Of a DNA stretch of 64,000 bases, positions 33,680 to 43,954 are shown piece after piece. Positions within the stretch are counted from its first letter, which is position 1; each line of letters starts with the position of its first letter. A program made the translations under genes and the position numbers. The notes under the pieces were generated by a model. The model searched no databases. It was not told the DNA's origin and saw only the letters and a list, made by a program, of their open reading frames with translations. The stretch comes from Arcanobacterium sp. (GTDB taxonomy: Bacteria > Actinomycetota > Actinomycetes > Actinomycetales > Actinomycetaceae): contig JALFZJ010000063.1 in assembly GCA_022783665.1 (NCBI GenBank), positions 1 to 64,000 of the forward strand. Reading direction: 5' to 3'.

Positions 33680-34785
33680 TTCTTACCCCCAGACGTAAGC
33701 CCAGTACGGAACTCGACGACGTCGCCGTCTTGCATGATATAGTCCTTGCCCTCCATACGGATCTTTCCAGCCGCGCGCGCCTCGTGCATGCCACCGCATT
33801 CCATGAGATCGCTATAGGATACAACCTCGGCCTTAATGAAGCCGCGTTCAAAATCGGTATGGATGACGCCGGCTGCCTGGGGAGCGGTCCAGCCTTTACG
33901 TATCGTCCATGCGCGGCTTTCTTTCTCACCCGCAGTGAGGAAGGTTTGCAGACCCAGCGTCTCGAACCCTACACGGGCAAGTTTGTCGAGGCCGGATTCT
34001 GATTGGCCGGATTCGATAAGCATCTCACGAGCTTCGTCTTCATCGAGCTCCACCAGATCTGCTTCGAATTTCGCATCAAGGAAGATTGCCTCAGCGGGCG
34101 CAACGAGCTCACGAAGTTTGGCTTGCATATCGGCGTCGGCCAAGCCAGCATCATCTGTATTGAACACGTAAATGAATGGCTTCGACGTCATCAACTGGAA
34201 GGTTTTTACAACCTCGGGATCCAGCCCACTCTTGGGAGCGGCCATTGCGGCGGAGAGAGTCTGGCCTTTTTCGAGGAAGTCGAGGGCAAGCTGAGCCTGC
34301 TCTAACACGGCCTTTTCAATCTTCTTCCCCGTCACTTCTTTTTGTAAGCGCGGGATCTGCTTTTCGAGCGTCTGGATATCAGCGAGCACGAGTTCAGTAG
34401 TGATCGTTTCGATATCTGCTGCAGGGTCTACGCGCCCATCCACATGCGTTACATCCGGATCAGCAAAAGCGCGCGTCACCTGACAGATCGCATCGGCTTC
34501 GCGGATATTTGCGAGGAACTGGTTGCCGAGCCCTTCTCCTTGCGAAGCTCCACGCACGATGCCTGCAATATCAACAAAGCTCACGGTTGCGGGTACTACT
34601 TTCGCCGAATGGAACATCTGAGCGAGCTTGTTGAGGCGCTCGTCAGGGAGAGGCACGATACCCACATTCGGCTCGATAGTAGCGAAGGGATAGTTCGCCG
34701 CGAGCACCGTTGCACGAGTGAGCGCATTGAATAGTGTTGATTTACCGACGTTCGGAAGACCTGCAATACCGATAGTTAAAGCCAC
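33676..34785 (-). CDS. ychF: Ribosome-binding ATPase YchF
   Basis: A 369-residue Obg-family P-loop protein: [18 protein letters not shown] (G1, with YchF's hydrophobic departure toward ATP use), YPFATIEPN (switch I region), [22 protein letters not shown] (G3) and a C-terminal TGS domain ([25 protein letters not shown]). Normal length. YchF binds ribosomes and affects stress responses. It is the first core gene at the right edge of the accessory region. Its stop overlaps the start of the hsdR-like remnant. Confidence 0.95.
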   Translation of the reverse strand: MALTIGIAGLPNVGKSTLFNALTRATVLAANYPFATIEPNVGIVPLPDERLNKLAQMFHSAKVVPATVSFVDIAGIVRGASQGEGLGNQFLANIREADAICQVTRAFADPDVTHVDGRVDPAADIETITTELVLADIQTLEKQIPRLQKEVTGKKIEKAVLEQAQLALDFLEKGQTLSAAMAAPKSGLDPEVVKTFQLMTSKPFIYVFNTDDAGLADADMQAKLRELVAPAEAIFLDAKFEADLVELDEDEAREMLIESGQSESGLDKLARVGFETLGLQTFLTAGEKESRAWTIRKGWTAPQAAGVIHTDFERGFIKAEVVSYSDLMECGGMHEARAAGKIRMEGKDYIMQDGDVVEFRTGLTSGGKK

Positions 34786-35125
34786 ACCAACAGTGTAATT
34801 GGATTCAATGCGAACACGTAATTTGCGCCTCGTGTGCTCGCGTGACGCGTCATCTTAGTGTGCACGTCACCACCTTCTGCGCATACCACTACTTTCTGTG
34901 CACATCACCACGAGCGCCACGTTGAGGTGTTCCATTTTCGAGCGGCTTTCCGCGTATCCACAGCTAGCCGGCAATATCTACAGATGGGTTACTAGTCTGG
35001 ATATCCAATCTCGAATATGGATCTTGCATGGATTGGCGTCAATTCTGAAGTAGTGAGTTTGTCGATTTTGGCACGCCAGCTACTTCCGGGAGAAACAATC
35101 GTCAGCACACACGTGATCAATTCGG
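34786..35125. other. Gene-free stretch upstream of ychF
   Basis: About 340 bp without a convincing ORF on either strand. The first 100 bp should carry the ychF promoter (minus strand). GTATCCACAG at about 34955 is one base off a DnaA-box/R-box-like TTATCCACA, which alone means little. Confidence 0.5.
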
Positions 35126-35368
35126 TCACGCCATACAGGTGTTTGCTTTCTTTGGCGGGAAGGTTCGATAGTTTCGGATTGGTACGGAGCCGTCATGGTG
35201 GGCGTACCAGTGGCGGATCGCATCATTTCGCTCTTGTGCCCGTTCAATCCGTTTGTTCACGGTTTCAAGCCACGAGGCGAAGTCAAAGGAGCTTCGAAAA
35301 GTATCAGGTTCCAGATACGCCAGGGGCGATATTTCCCCAACATGTGCCGCTAGTGCTACTCGAAGCAC
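35126..35368 (-). CDS. Hypothetical 80-residue protein
   Basis: GTG start at 35368 with AGAGGA 9-10 bp ahead. The product looks protein-like: EISPLAYLEPDTFRSSFDFASW, then LETVNKRIERAQERNDAIRHWYAHHDG and a basic end. No domain recognised. The overlapping plus-strand ORF (35017-35511) has lower-quality composition. The frame is open a little further upstream, so this could be the 3' part of a longer decayed gene. Confidence 0.42.
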   Translation of the reverse strand: MLRVALAAHVGEISPLAYLEPDTFRSSFDFASWLETVNKRIERAQERNDAIRHWYAHHDGSVPIRNYRTFPPKKANTCMA

Positions 35369-35496
35369 ATACCTGGTTCCTCTTCTTAATGTCGTCTACG
35401 CTACTGAATGCGCTGTTACATCTTGCGTACTCGCTTAGCCGTTGCCTAAAACCGTATTCAGGAACAATTCACCCGTCAGCAAGTGACACACGAAGA

Positions 35497-35513
35497 GTAA
35501 ACATTAAGTAAAC
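35497..35513 (+). promoter_or_regulatory. GTAAAC direct repeat, possible phosphate-regulon site
   Basis: GTAAACATTAAGTAAAC contains two GTAAAC units exactly 11 bp apart, 75 bp before the DUF47/pit operon. An 11-bp direct-repeat spacing is characteristic of PhoP-type response-regulator sites in actinobacteria. The hexamer itself does not match the Streptomyces or Mycobacterium consensus. Inference from spacing and downstream function. Confidence 0.35.
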
Positions 35514-35587
35514 GGAGTTATCGTGCAGAGGCGTTTATGCCGTATTCTGGCAGTGAGAATTATTAACCTCACGTTAAAGGGGAACTC

Positions 35588-36214
35588 GTGGCTTTCAATC
35601 GATTCTCACAAGGCGAGTCTGTGCTCGACCTTATCGCAATCCAGGCCAGCCATCTTGAGCGGGCAGCAGAAGCACTCAACAATCTTGCACATGCGAGCCG
35701 CGAGGATCGCGTGAACCTCAACGCTCATCTTCACAGCGTAGAAAATGACGCCGATGAAGCAAGCCATAAGGTACTGAAGAAAATCAACCAGAGCTTCGTA
35801 CTACCATTTGACCGTGAGGATTTGTTTAACCTTACCTCGCTTATCGACGATTGCATCGACATGATCGACGAAGCTGGCGACAACATGGTGCTGTATCGTG
35901 TAGATGAGCTTCCAGTAGACGCTTTCAAACTTATCGAAATCATCGGCAATTGTGCACGCATCACCACGCAGGCGCTCGGCAAGCTCGAAAAGATCGACGA
36001 GAATATGCGCACCTACTGGGTGGAGATCAACCAGCTCGAAAACCACGGCGATACCGTATATCGAACGCTGATGTCTGAATTATTTGCAGACGACGATTCA
36101 CACCCGATGCTCGTGATGCGGATGAAGTTTGTGCTCGATCGCCTCGAAGCCGCGATCGACTGCTTTGAAAACCTTGCAGCAGTAGTTGAAACGATTTCAA
36201 TTAAAGAGTCCTAA
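35588..36214 (+). CDS. DUF47 PhoU-like regulator of phosphate transport
   Basis: A 208-residue all-helical protein of the DUF47/YkaA family: LDLIAIQASHLERAAEAL, ENDADEASHKVLKKINQSFVLPFDREDLFNLTSLIDDCIDMIDEAGDN and HPMLVMRMKFVLDRLEAAIDCFENLA. The conserved E/D-rich metal-binding helices are intact. Its gene almost always precedes a Pit transporter, as here (8-bp gap), and it probably gates phosphate uptake. GTG start 35588 behind AAAGGGG. Confidence 0.9.
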   Translation: MAFNRFSQGESVLDLIAIQASHLERAAEALNNLAHASREDRVNLNAHLHSVENDADEASHKVLKKINQSFVLPFDREDLFNLTSLIDDCIDMIDEAGDNMVLYRVDELPVDAFKLIEIIGNCARITTQALGKLEKIDENMRTYWVEINQLENHGDTVYRTLMSELFADDDSHPMLVMRMKFVLDRLEAAIDCFENLAAVVETISIKES

Positions 36215-36222
36215 GGCCACAC

Positions 36223-37221
36223 ATGACTCTCACTCTTTTTCTTGTATGCGCGATCGCTGTGATCGCATTCGTCTTTGACTTTACAAATGGCTTCCACGAT
36301 GCGGCGAACGCTGTTGCCACCTCGGTTGCCACCCGTGCTTTGAGCCTCGAACAGGCTCTCGTGATGGCAGCCATCATGAACTTTGTGGGCGCTCTACTCG
36401 GCACAGGGGTTGCCGAGACGATCGGTTCGGGTATTATTTCGCCTCCGCAAGACGACTCGGGTCTCGTAGTGGTAGCTGCCGGTTTGATCGGCGCAATTGT
36501 ATGGAATCTCATCACATGGTGGTTTGGCCTGCCGTCGTCGTCATCCCACGCTCTGATTGGCGGGCTCACGGGCGCAGGCCTTGCTGCGTCTACTACCGTT
36601 CACTGGCTTGTAATCGGTGAAAAAGTTGTGATCCCGATGTTCCTTTCGCCACTCGTAGGTTTCGGTCTTGCCTTCTTAGTGATGAAGTTTGTGCTCTTTT
36701 TGCTGCGAACCGCCACATATAAGACGACGATGCGCCGCTTCCGTAGAGCGCAGATCTTTTCCTCTGCTGCAATCGCGCTGGGCCACGGCCTTCAAGATGC
36801 ACAAAAGACGATGGGCGTTGTAGTACTCGCACTAGTTGCCGGTGGTTACCATCAAGGTACCGATATTCCACTGTGGGTTAAGATCGGCGCAGCTGCAGCA
36901 ATCTCGCTCGGTACATACTCTGGCGGGGTGCGCATTATGAAGACGCTTGGGCAAAACATTACCGAAGTGGATCCCACGCGTGGCTTCGTGGCTGAATTGG
37001 TGGCTGCATCTGTGCTCTATACGACCGCGTTTTTATGGCACGCTCCGATTTCCACAACCCACACCATGACGTCTGCGGTGATGGGTGTAGGCGCTACGAG
37101 ACGCCGCAGTGCAGTGCGCTGGGGCGTGGCAGGAAATATCGTTGGCGGATGGTTCCTCACTCTGCCTGCCGCTGCTGCTTTTGCGATGATCGTGTATTCG
37201 ATTATCCAATTCATTGTGTAA
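36223..37221 (+). CDS. pit: Low-affinity inorganic phosphate transporter, PiT family
   Basis: A 332-residue membrane protein with about ten helices. The two PiT signatures are present: FDFTNGFHDAANAVATSVATRAL near the N-terminus and its inverted-repeat partner PISTTHTMTSAVMGVGATRR near the C-terminus. SSSHALIGGLTGA also fits. It imports metal-phosphate using the proton gradient. Co-transcribed with the DUF47 gene. Confidence 0.93.
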   Translation: MTLTLFLVCAIAVIAFVFDFTNGFHDAANAVATSVATRALSLEQALVMAAIMNFVGALLGTGVAETIGSGIISPPQDDSGLVVVAAGLIGAIVWNLITWWFGLPSSSSHALIGGLTGAGLAASTTVHWLVIGEKVVIPMFLSPLVGFGLAFLVMKFVLFLLRTATYKTTMRRFRRAQIFSSAAIALGHGLQDAQKTMGVVVLALVAGGYHQGTDIPLWVKIGAAAAISLGTYSGGVRIMKTLGQNITEVDPTRGFVAELVAASVLYTTAFLWHAPISTTHTMTSAVMGVGATRRRSAVRWGVAGNIVGGWFLTLPAAAAFAMIVYSIIQFIV

Positions 37222-37425
37222 TACACCTGATCGGTTCGTTTCTACGCGCTCGAATGTTTCCAGGCCACAGCGCTATGCAATATACGCACGTACAACGGCG
37301 GCGCTAAGCGGAATCGTCGTGCAGCATCCACAGACGGCGCCTGATGCGCGCAACGCATGAACACAAAGGAACGGCCGTCCTCCGGGGAAGTCGAGGCGGT
37401 GTCTACACAACTCGATGCATAGCAG

Positions 37426-38475
37426 CTACGCAACCTGCCCTACACGTTCGATATCCACGATCTTGGCTCGGCTTTTGGCCGAGCCAGAAGCATTGCGTGC
37501 CCGATGCACTACCAGATACTCCGCGGTTTTCAGCCACGGGTCACGCTTGGGAAGCGTCTCTTGCACGCTAGAGGGCGATAGCTTCTCCATGGTTTTCACG
37601 ATCTGTGCAAGCGTGGGCCGATGTACGCATAGTGCAAGGGCGGCGCTGCGGACTACAACGCCTTCTTTTTCATTCACCGCATCTTCCACGATGCTCTCAA
37701 GTCGGCTCGGAGTAATCTTGTAGTTTCTCTCCGTAAACGCTTCCACCAAACTAATATCGCACCGCGCTTTGCGCGCATAAGGTTTCACAGTGTCGAGGCA
37801 GCGTTTCCACGGCGAGGTAGCAAGATGCTCGATGCCGTACGCCGAGAGTTCTACCGCGAGCGCATCGGCCTGGTGTTTTCCTCGCGCTGTTAATGGCCGG
37901 CGCCGCTCCGCACCCTTTCCGTGTTTCCACTGTTCTCGCTTCACGGCTTTGCCATGGCGGAGCACGATGAGCGGTTCAGTGGCAAGTTGCTCACTATCGT
38001 GCCATGCGGCGATACGTTTCGCGAGCTGCCTATCTGAGCGTGCCGTCAGGAGCACCTGAGCTTTGCCCAGTGCAACCCATTTTCCTGAATCTACCTCTTG
38101 TTTGGGCGCTCGTTTCACTGCCTTTCGAGCGTTTGTGTATGGCATGCTTCTGGAGACTTCACGTGCCGCCCAGTAGTGCACCGCTTTGCGTCTACCATCA
38201 CTGAGCTTATAGGCGACCCACCCGAGAGGCCTGCCTAATACCACCGCAAGCCCGGTTTCTTCTTCGACTTCGCGCAGTGCGCAGCCACGAAGGCTCTCAC
38301 GCGGCTTCATCTTCCCTTTTGGAAACGACCAATCCGGATAACGCGGCCTGTGGATAACAAATACCTCAAGCCCTTTTCGGCCAAGGCGCCATACTACGGC
38401 ACCTGCAGCGTACACATCTGCCTTCGGATCGGCTTTCGTGAGCTCACGGGGGCGCAGACCGTCACCATTAGCCAC
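37426..38475 (-). CDS. Nudix hydrolase / histidine phosphatase fusion, MutT1-like
   Basis: A 349-residue two-domain protein. The N-terminal Nudix domain has the full box GKMKPRESLRGCALREVEEETGL. The C-terminal SixA-type histidine phosphatase starts with LIVLRHGKAV (RHG, about residue 172) and has HLATSPWKRCLDTV. This fusion matches mycobacterial MutT1, which cleans 8-oxo-GTP/dGTP and diadenosine polyphosphates. GTG start is 1 bp behind the ppk stop, and the genes are probably co-transcribed, as in other actinobacteria. Confidence 0.9.
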   Translation of the reverse strand: MANGDGLRPRELTKADPKADVYAAGAVVWRLGRKGLEVFVIHRPRYPDWSFPKGKMKPRESLRGCALREVEEETGLAVVLGRPLGWVAYKLSDGRRKAVHYWAAREVSRSMPYTNARKAVKRAPKQEVDSGKWVALGKAQVLLTARSDRQLAKRIAAWHDSEQLATEPLIVLRHGKAVKREQWKHGKGAERRRPLTARGKHQADALAVELSAYGIEHLATSPWKRCLDTVKPYARKARCDISLVEAFTERNYKITPSRLESIVEDAVNEKEGVVVRSAALALCVHRPTLAQIVKTMEKLSPSSVQETLPKRDPWLKTAEYLVVHRARNASGSAKSRAKIVDIERVGQVA

Positions 38476-38476
38476 T

Positions 38477-40870
38477 TCAGTTGTTCACCACCCGCGAGCG
38501 CGCACGCTTCATCAACAGATCTTGGATATTATCGAGCTTCTTCCCATCGGCACCATGAGTGATATGCTCCCAACCGTTCACGGTGAGCCTCCATGAAGAT
38601 GTGGTATCGGAGCAAGCGATAGCTACAAGATCAATGAGGTGATCTTTCATAGCAGGATCTTCAATAGCGATCAGAGCTTCGATTCTACGATCAAGATTGC
38701 GGTGCATGAGATCAGCCGAACCGATAAACACATCGGGATCGCCGTCATTGCAAAAAGCATAGATGCGTGAATGCTCTAGGAAGCGCCCGAGAATAGATCT
38801 CACCGTGATGTTCTCCGAAAGCCCAGGAATCCCTGCGCGAAGCAAGCAAATGCCTCGAACTTGAAGCTCTACAGGCACACCAGCTTGGGATGCGCGATAG
38901 AGGGCATCGATCGTCTTTTCGTCCACGATCGCATTCGTTTTCAATTTGATCCATGCGTCTTTTCCGGCTTTCTTATTGGCGATTTCGCGTTCGATTCGGG
39001 AAATCAAACCATCGCGTATGCCTAGAGGCGCTACGAGCAGACGGTGGAACTTAGCTTTCGGGGCATAGCCAGAAAGCTGATTGAACAGCCGCGTCAGATC
39101 TTGGCCGACGTCACGCTCACAGGTGAAGATGCCGAGATCCTCATATCCGCGCGCCGTCTTCGGATTATAGTTTCCGGTGCCCACGTGGCAGTAGCGGCGT
39201 AACCCATCTTCTTCCTGGCGCACCACAAGTGAAAGTTTGCAGTGGGTTTTCAATCCCACAATGCCATATACCACGTGTACGCCGGCCTGCTCTAGTTTGC
39301 GTGCCCACTCGATATTGTTTTGCTCGTCGAAGCGAGCCTTGATCTCCACCACGGCAAGTACTTGCTTACCCGCATTTGCTGCGGCAATCAACGCATCCAC
39401 AATCGGCGAATCGCCAGATGTGCGATACAGGGTTTGTTTGATTGCGAGCACATGTGGATCGGCTGCGGCCTGCTGCAAGAAGTGTTGCACCGAGGTAGAA
39501 AACGAATCGTAGGGATGATGCACCAGAATCTCTTTACGCCGGATCGCATCGAATACGTCTGCGGCGCGTGCACTCTCCACCTCCGCAAAACCACGAGCCG
39601 TCACAGGCACATACTTCTTGTATTTCAGCTCCGGGCGGTCAAGATCGTGGATCGCGTTGAGGCCCGTTAAGTCAAGCGGAGCTGGGAGGAGGAAGACGTC
39701 GTCATCACGCACTGAGAGCTCGCGCTTGAGTAGATCGAGCACATGTTTGGAGCAGTTTTCATCTACCTCAAGCCTCACTACTGCACCAAAACGGCGCCTC
39801 TTCAACTCCTTTTCTAACGCGGTAAGAAGGTTCTCGGCGTCGTCCTCCTCCACCTCCAAATCTTCGTTACGCGTAACTCTAAACGTTGAGTACTCCACAA
39901 CCTCCATCCCGGGGAATAGCGTGGCGAGCTGAGCGCCGATCACTTCCTCGAGAGGCACGAAAATCGAGCGACCCTCAGCATCTTGGGGTACCTCTTGCGT
40001 GCGATATGGCCTCCCCTCGGAATCCACAGCAATAAAACGTGGCAGAAGTTGGGGGACTTTTACCCTGGCAAAGAGCTCTTTTCCTGTGTTCGGATTCTTC
40101 ACCACCACGGCAAGATTGAGCGACAACCCTGAAATATAGGGGAAGGGATGAGCAGGATCTACGGCAAGGGGCGTCAATACCGGAAAGATCTGTTTGCGAT
40201 AGAACTTCCGCAGACGCTCACGTTCAGTATCGCCAAGTTCATTCCAATGCAGAATGTCGATGCCTTCCTCAGACAGCTTAGGGCGAATATCGTCTCGTAG
40301 CACCCGAGCGTGGCGTGCCATCAACTCGTGCGAGCGAGTATTGATACCTTCAAGCACCTGCCTGGGAGTGAGACCAGACGACTTCGTAACCGCCATACCT
40401 GCAGCAATCCTGCGTTTGAGCCCAGCAACTCGAACCATATAAAACTCATCGAGATTAGAGGCAAAAATCGCCAGGAACCACGCTCTTTCCAACAGGGGAA
40501 GATCTTGATCCTCGGCCTGCTCCAGTACGCGCTCGTTAAAAGCCAGCCACGAAATCTCACGATCACCGAAACGCCCATCTGGAAGGCGCGTCTCGTCGAG
40601 CGGGAGCTCTTGCGCCACAGCGGCTTCGCGTGCCTGCTCTGCTGCCTGCATGAGCCTCACTGTGGAGACGGGCGAGCCGAACTGCAAGCGTACTCTCGCA
40701 GCGTCGTCATCAATCACCTGATCCTCAGGCACTTCCATACTCGGGAACTTCTCGGTGTTTCCTTTAAGCTCCACGCCGATGCGATCAATCGTATCGGGAG
40801 TGCCAATTGGCTCATTGCTCGTAGTCGCAGAACTCTGGGCGGTTTCGCCGGCAGTATCATTGAGGCTCAT
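38477..40870 (-). CDS. ppk: Polyphosphate kinase 1
   Basis: About 797 residues; reversibly polymerises ATP gamma-phosphate into polyphosphate. Landmarks: [17 protein letters not shown] (N-domain), [39 protein letters not shown] (catalytic His) and [20 protein letters not shown] with the second PLD-like His region near the C-terminus. I chose ATG 40870 (MSLNDTAG) behind AGAG; an in-frame GTG at 40936 overlaps the previous gene's stop and would add 22 residues. The N-terminal 60 residues are Thr/Ala-rich and not conserved. Confidence 0.95.
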   Translation of the reverse strand: MSLNDTAGETAQSSATTSNEPIGTPDTIDRIGVELKGNTEKFPSMEVPEDQVIDDDAARVRLQFGSPVSTVRLMQAAEQAREAAVAQELPLDETRLPDGRFGDREISWLAFNERVLEQAEDQDLPLLERAWFLAIFASNLDEFYMVRVAGLKRRIAAGMAVTKSSGLTPRQVLEGINTRSHELMARHARVLRDDIRPKLSEEGIDILHWNELGDTERERLRKFYRKQIFPVLTPLAVDPAHPFPYISGLSLNLAVVVKNPNTGKELFARVKVPQLLPRFIAVDSEGRPYRTQEVPQDAEGRSIFVPLEEVIGAQLATLFPGMEVVEYSTFRVTRNEDLEVEEDDAENLLTALEKELKRRRFGAVVRLEVDENCSKHVLDLLKRELSVRDDDVFLLPAPLDLTGLNAIHDLDRPELKYKKYVPVTARGFAEVESARAADVFDAIRRKEILVHHPYDSFSTSVQHFLQQAAADPHVLAIKQTLYRTSGDSPIVDALIAAANAGKQVLAVVEIKARFDEQNNIEWARKLEQAGVHVVYGIVGLKTHCKLSLVVRQEEDGLRRYCHVGTGNYNPKTARGYEDLGIFTCERDVGQDLTRLFNQLSGYAPKAKFHRLLVAPLGIRDGLISRIEREIANKKAGKDAWIKLKTNAIVDEKTIDALYRASQAGVPVELQVRGICLLRAGIPGLSENITVRSILGRFLEHSRIYAFCNDGDPDVFIGSADLMHRNLDRRIEALIAIEDPAMKDHLIDLVAIACSDTTSSWRLTVNGWEHITHGADGKKLDNIQDLLMKRARSRVVNN

Positions 40871-40936
40871 AGCGTCATCATCTCTAGTGTTAGGGTTGTT
40901 GGCTGATCGTATTACCCGCTGCGCAGGGTTTAGCAC

Positions 40937-41623
40937 TCAGCGCAGCAGATTCTTGCCGAGTAGCTCATGCGCGTCGGAGAACTCTGCGCTCACGCGAGCG
41001 ATAGCATCATCACGGCGGGTCACCAAAGTAGCAAGCGGATGTTCGTCACTTGCAATCCACTCGGGTTGAACCTGCCCAATAAAAGCCGTGAACTGAGCAG
41101 AATCAGCAAGCACTGCAGCAAAATCTCCTGTGAAATCGCCACGGAACACGGTTTCCCATGCCTCTTCAATGGTGCGCGCCTGCGGAACTGCTGCCCCACG
41201 TGAGGAATCTTCACCGGCAGAGCTATCCGGCTCTTGCCCACTACCAACGCTTTGAGGCGTACCGGACGGCGCTTCAGCATTATCATCTCCGGCTACTTCG
41301 GCAGCACGCACCCTCACAGCAACTTCTTGAGGGAATCGGTGTATCCATTCAGCCAGGAGGTACCCGCGCCACAATATGCCTGGAAGCGAATCATTGGGCG
41401 CTTCAGCCCATGTTTCGGCCAAAGAATCGATACCATCACTCTCGATGACTTTGAGGATGCGTTCACTGGCGTCGTGATCGATCTCCGCACCGGCAATCGG
41501 CACCACTGCATTTGCGGTGGCATGCGCTATCTCGAGATCGAAAGGAATATCGGTTTTCGCCTCGATAAGATCGAGCTGCTCGGGCTTCATTTGCGCAGGC
41601 CTGCGTGGCTTATTCGTTGCCAT
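40937..41623 (-). CDS. Hypothetical actinobacterial protein upstream of ppk
   Basis: A 228-residue soluble protein, ATG 41623 behind GGAGGAAG. The N-terminal part (MKPEQLDLIEAKTDIPFDLE, ERILKVIESDGIDSLAETW) and LPGILWRGYLLAEWIHRF form a compact helical domain. An Ala/Ser/Gly-rich linker follows, then AWETVFRGDFTGDFAAVLADSAQF. I do not know the family by name. It is in the same orientation as ppk and ends next to it, so it is probably co-transcribed. Confidence 0.72.
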   Translation of the reverse strand: MATNKPRRPAQMKPEQLDLIEAKTDIPFDLEIAHATANAVVPIAGAEIDHDASERILKVIESDGIDSLAETWAEAPNDSLPGILWRGYLLAEWIHRFPQEVAVRVRAAEVAGDDNAEAPSGTPQSVGSGQEPDSSAGEDSSRGAAVPQARTIEEAWETVFRGDFTGDFAAVLADSAQFTAFIGQVQPEWIASDEHPLATLVTRRDDAIARVSAEFSDAHELLGKNLLR

Positions 41624-41866
41624 GATCTTCCTCCTCGCACTGTGCAATGCAGATCTTTACTGCACGCTTCGTTATATATCTATTGTCTCTCACATCACAA
41701 GATGACGCACGGATTCTCTACATTCGGTTCGAGCAATAGATCCATGTACCGCCAATAGGCCAAAACGGTAATGCTCCGAATTGTCCTTTGCGAGTAAACC
41801 ACGCTAGTATTGTGACGTCCTTAAGGAACGCCGATGTATCACATCTTGCGTTTCATGGATTGGTGA

Positions 41867-41939
41867 GGGCCTCTAGCTCAGTTGGTAGAGCACTGGACTT
41901 TTAATCCATTGGTCGCGGGTTCGAGCCCCGCGGGGCCTA
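41867..41939 (+). tRNA. tRNA-Lys (anticodon TTT)
   Basis: A full cloverleaf: acceptor GGGCCTC/GGGGCCT, D arm GCTCAGTTGGTAGAGC, anticodon loop CTTTTAA with TTT, and T arm GCGGGTTCGAGCCCCGC. CCA is not encoded. Confidence 0.96.
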
Positions 41940-41995
41940 CAGTTGGTCAGTGATTCCGAGTCGCCGCGCGTTTGCATCTATATGGTCGCGCGCAT

Positions 41996-43384
41996 CTATA
42001 TTTCCACGTCCACAGCCAAGGCGGCGTGGTCTGAGTATTCGAAATGATGCACCTGTGCCGGTGGCACGCGGCATTCTCCTTTCGTCTGCTCGTTCCTCTG
42101 CACACCCGCTACATGCGATCTATCCGTGGAGCCTTGCTTAGTGACGCCGCTTATCCCAGCCGCTCTGAAACAACCGGCCTTCACCCCATCTCTTTCTTCC
42201 ACGGCACGTACCGAACGGCCAAGCACATGATCTATCTGCACGGCAGGCTTCCAATTCGGGTAGGTCCGCCCATGGGCAAGCACCGAGAAACCCTCACGCA
42301 TTTCTGCCAGCACCTCAGCAACTCCATCGGGGTACATGTTAAAGTCCCCCATCAACATTGATGGCGTACCCGTCGGGGCAAGATAGCTAAACCCACCCAA
42401 TGCTGCACGCAATTGCCGAGCCGCCCATATCCTATTGGCCGTCAGGTGAGTACTCGCAATCACCACATCGCGGCGCTTCTCACCCTGAGCCACGGGCTGC
42501 CAGGGAAAATGAACCACACGGCTTTTCGGCTCCGCTCGCTGGAGATTACCCACTTCTCGATCATGCAACGCAGCTGGCACCGATAGCCGAGCATATAAGC
42601 ACACACGTGGCTCAGGCACTTTGAGTTTCATGCCCGCCCCCAAGCCGCCCAACTCAATCACATCTGGCAGCCTGAGCACGCGCGCTGATCGAATCGGGAA
42701 TCGGCTAAGGATTGCCACGCCGTAGCCATTGTGTGCAACATAGTTCGCAAGCAAGGTACGTGCTTGTTTCACGTTCACATGCTTTGCTATTTCTTTCAGA
42801 TGATGTGCTGCCTTCCAGAGCCTTCTAGTATCTACACATTCAGCTTCATCGTTAAGCCCTGCTCCGGAAGCTCGCGCGGATGCTAAGGCAGTCGATGATT
42901 CACTCTCAAGCGCCGTCTCCTCACCCCTTATAGCCTTTCTTGCCCACACAATCCGAGGAAAAGCACCCCGAGAGATACGCTGGAGCAGGTTTCCGCGAGC
43001 CGGCGCAAATACATAATACCAGCCAAGATGATCAGCGATCCTCTGCGCTTGCTTCGCATAGCCCGAGCGCCGTTTTTCCGCGTCTACTTCTTGTAAACAG
43101 ACGACGTCTGCTCCGATCCGTTGGATCTGTCGCGCGATACTAATCAAAGGGGCGTCAAATGCGTCGCCTACAGGCGTTTCGCCCGCGCGGCTCGCATTAT
43201 AGGCATCATTGCCACGAGTGGCATTAGTGGCATTAGTGGCACACGGGGTGGATGCAGTACGAGATTCACCCTGCGGATCAAAACCCACATGAGTATTCGC
43301 ACGCAATTCGCTCAGTGCGGCTCGATGCCCCTCCGGTACCGGAGCGCCATGCTGCATATTGAAGGTGACGATCCTCAGTTTCAT
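41996..43384 (-). CDS. Endonuclease/exonuclease/phosphatase (EEP) family protein
   Basis: A 462-residue EEP-fold hydrolase. The metal/catalytic motifs are in order: FNMQHG (Asn), VVCLQEVD (Glu, about residue 98), SMLMGDFNMYP (Asp/Asn, about 347) and SDHAALAVD (Asp-His, C-terminus). Two long insertions set it apart. One is a low-complexity Asn/Ala/Thr segment at about residues 48-70, coded by short tandem repeats (about 43211-43241). The other is a basic insert at about 140-200. Substrate unknown (phosphodiester or phospholipid). It overlaps msrB by ATGA. Confidence 0.85.
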   Translation of the reverse strand: MKLRIVTFNMQHGAPVPEGHRAALSELRANTHVGFDPQGESRTASTPCATNATNATRGNDAYNASRAGETPVGDAFDAPLISIARQIQRIGADVVCLQEVDAEKRRSGYAKQAQRIADHLGWYYVFAPARGNLLQRISRGAFPRIVWARKAIRGEETALESESSTALASARASGAGLNDEAECVDTRRLWKAAHHLKEIAKHVNVKQARTLLANYVAHNGYGVAILSRFPIRSARVLRLPDVIELGGLGAGMKLKVPEPRVCLYARLSVPAALHDREVGNLQRAEPKSRVVHFPWQPVAQGEKRRDVVIASTHLTANRIWAARQLRAALGGFSYLAPTGTPSMLMGDFNMYPDGVAEVLAEMREGFSVLAHGRTYPNWKPAVQIDHVLGRSVRAVEERDGVKAGCFRAAGISGVTKQGSTDRSHVAGVQRNEQTKGECRVPPAQVHHFEYSDHAALAVDVEI

Positions 43385-43929
43385 TCGCTACGTGATTCGT
43401 TTGAACTACCTGGTTCATCTGGTGCTGCTAAGCTGCCTGGGCCTTTCTTGTCCGGGCCGTGTGATTCCCCGTAATCCGATTCTGGAGCTTCCCATGCATT
43501 CGCCTCATTACCTTCTGGTGTGAAGCTGAGGGATGCCGAGTTCATGCAGTAGCGCAAACCGGTAGGCGTCTGAGGAGCATCGGGAAACACGTGGCCGAGA
43601 TGCGAACCGCAATTGGCACAGCGCACCTCGGTGCGTTCCATGCCAAGCGAAAGATCTTTAATATACACAACCGCATCCTTTTCGTTTGGATCGAAAAAGG
43701 ATGGCCATCCACAAAACGACTCAAATTTCGTTTCGGATCGAAACAGCTCCGCCCCACAGGCACGGCAATAATACATTCCTGCACGGTTTTCAGAGAGCAA
43801 AGCGCCCGTGCCAGGGCGTTCAGTGCCCGCCTCACGCAATACGTGATACTCCAGCGGCGTCAACAGTTCTCGCCACTCAGCATCCGTCTTGGTGACCTTA
43901 GGGGTAATATCTGCAGCTTTTTCACTCAT
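43381..43929 (-). CDS. msrB: Peptide-methionine (R)-S-oxide reductase MsrB
   Basis: A 182-residue enzyme repairing methionine-R-sulfoxide. Zinc-binding pairs CRACG and CANCG, FCGWPSFF, GSHLGHVFPDAP and catalytic RYCMNSASL are all present. A 40-residue charged Gly/Pro/Ser tail follows the core. Start ATG 43929 (MSEKAADIT); the longer track ORF extends into the neighbour. Confidence 0.95.
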   Translation of the reverse strand: MSEKAADITPKVTKTDAEWRELLTPLEYHVLREAGTERPGTGALLSENRAGMYYCRACGAELFRSETKFESFCGWPSFFDPNEKDAVVYIKDLSLGMERTEVRCANCGSHLGHVFPDAPQTPTGLRYCMNSASLSFTPEGNEANAWEAPESDYGESHGPDKKGPGSLAAPDEPGSSNESRSE

Positions 43930-43954
43930 GACTACATTGTGCGAGGATTTCCCT

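Noticed and set aside
35017-35511. 164-residue plus-strand ORF
   Set aside because: No ribosome-binding site and shadow-like composition; the minus-strand 80-residue ORF reads better, though it too is weak.
36201-36569. 122-residue minus-strand ORF
   Set aside because: Shadow of the pit gene.
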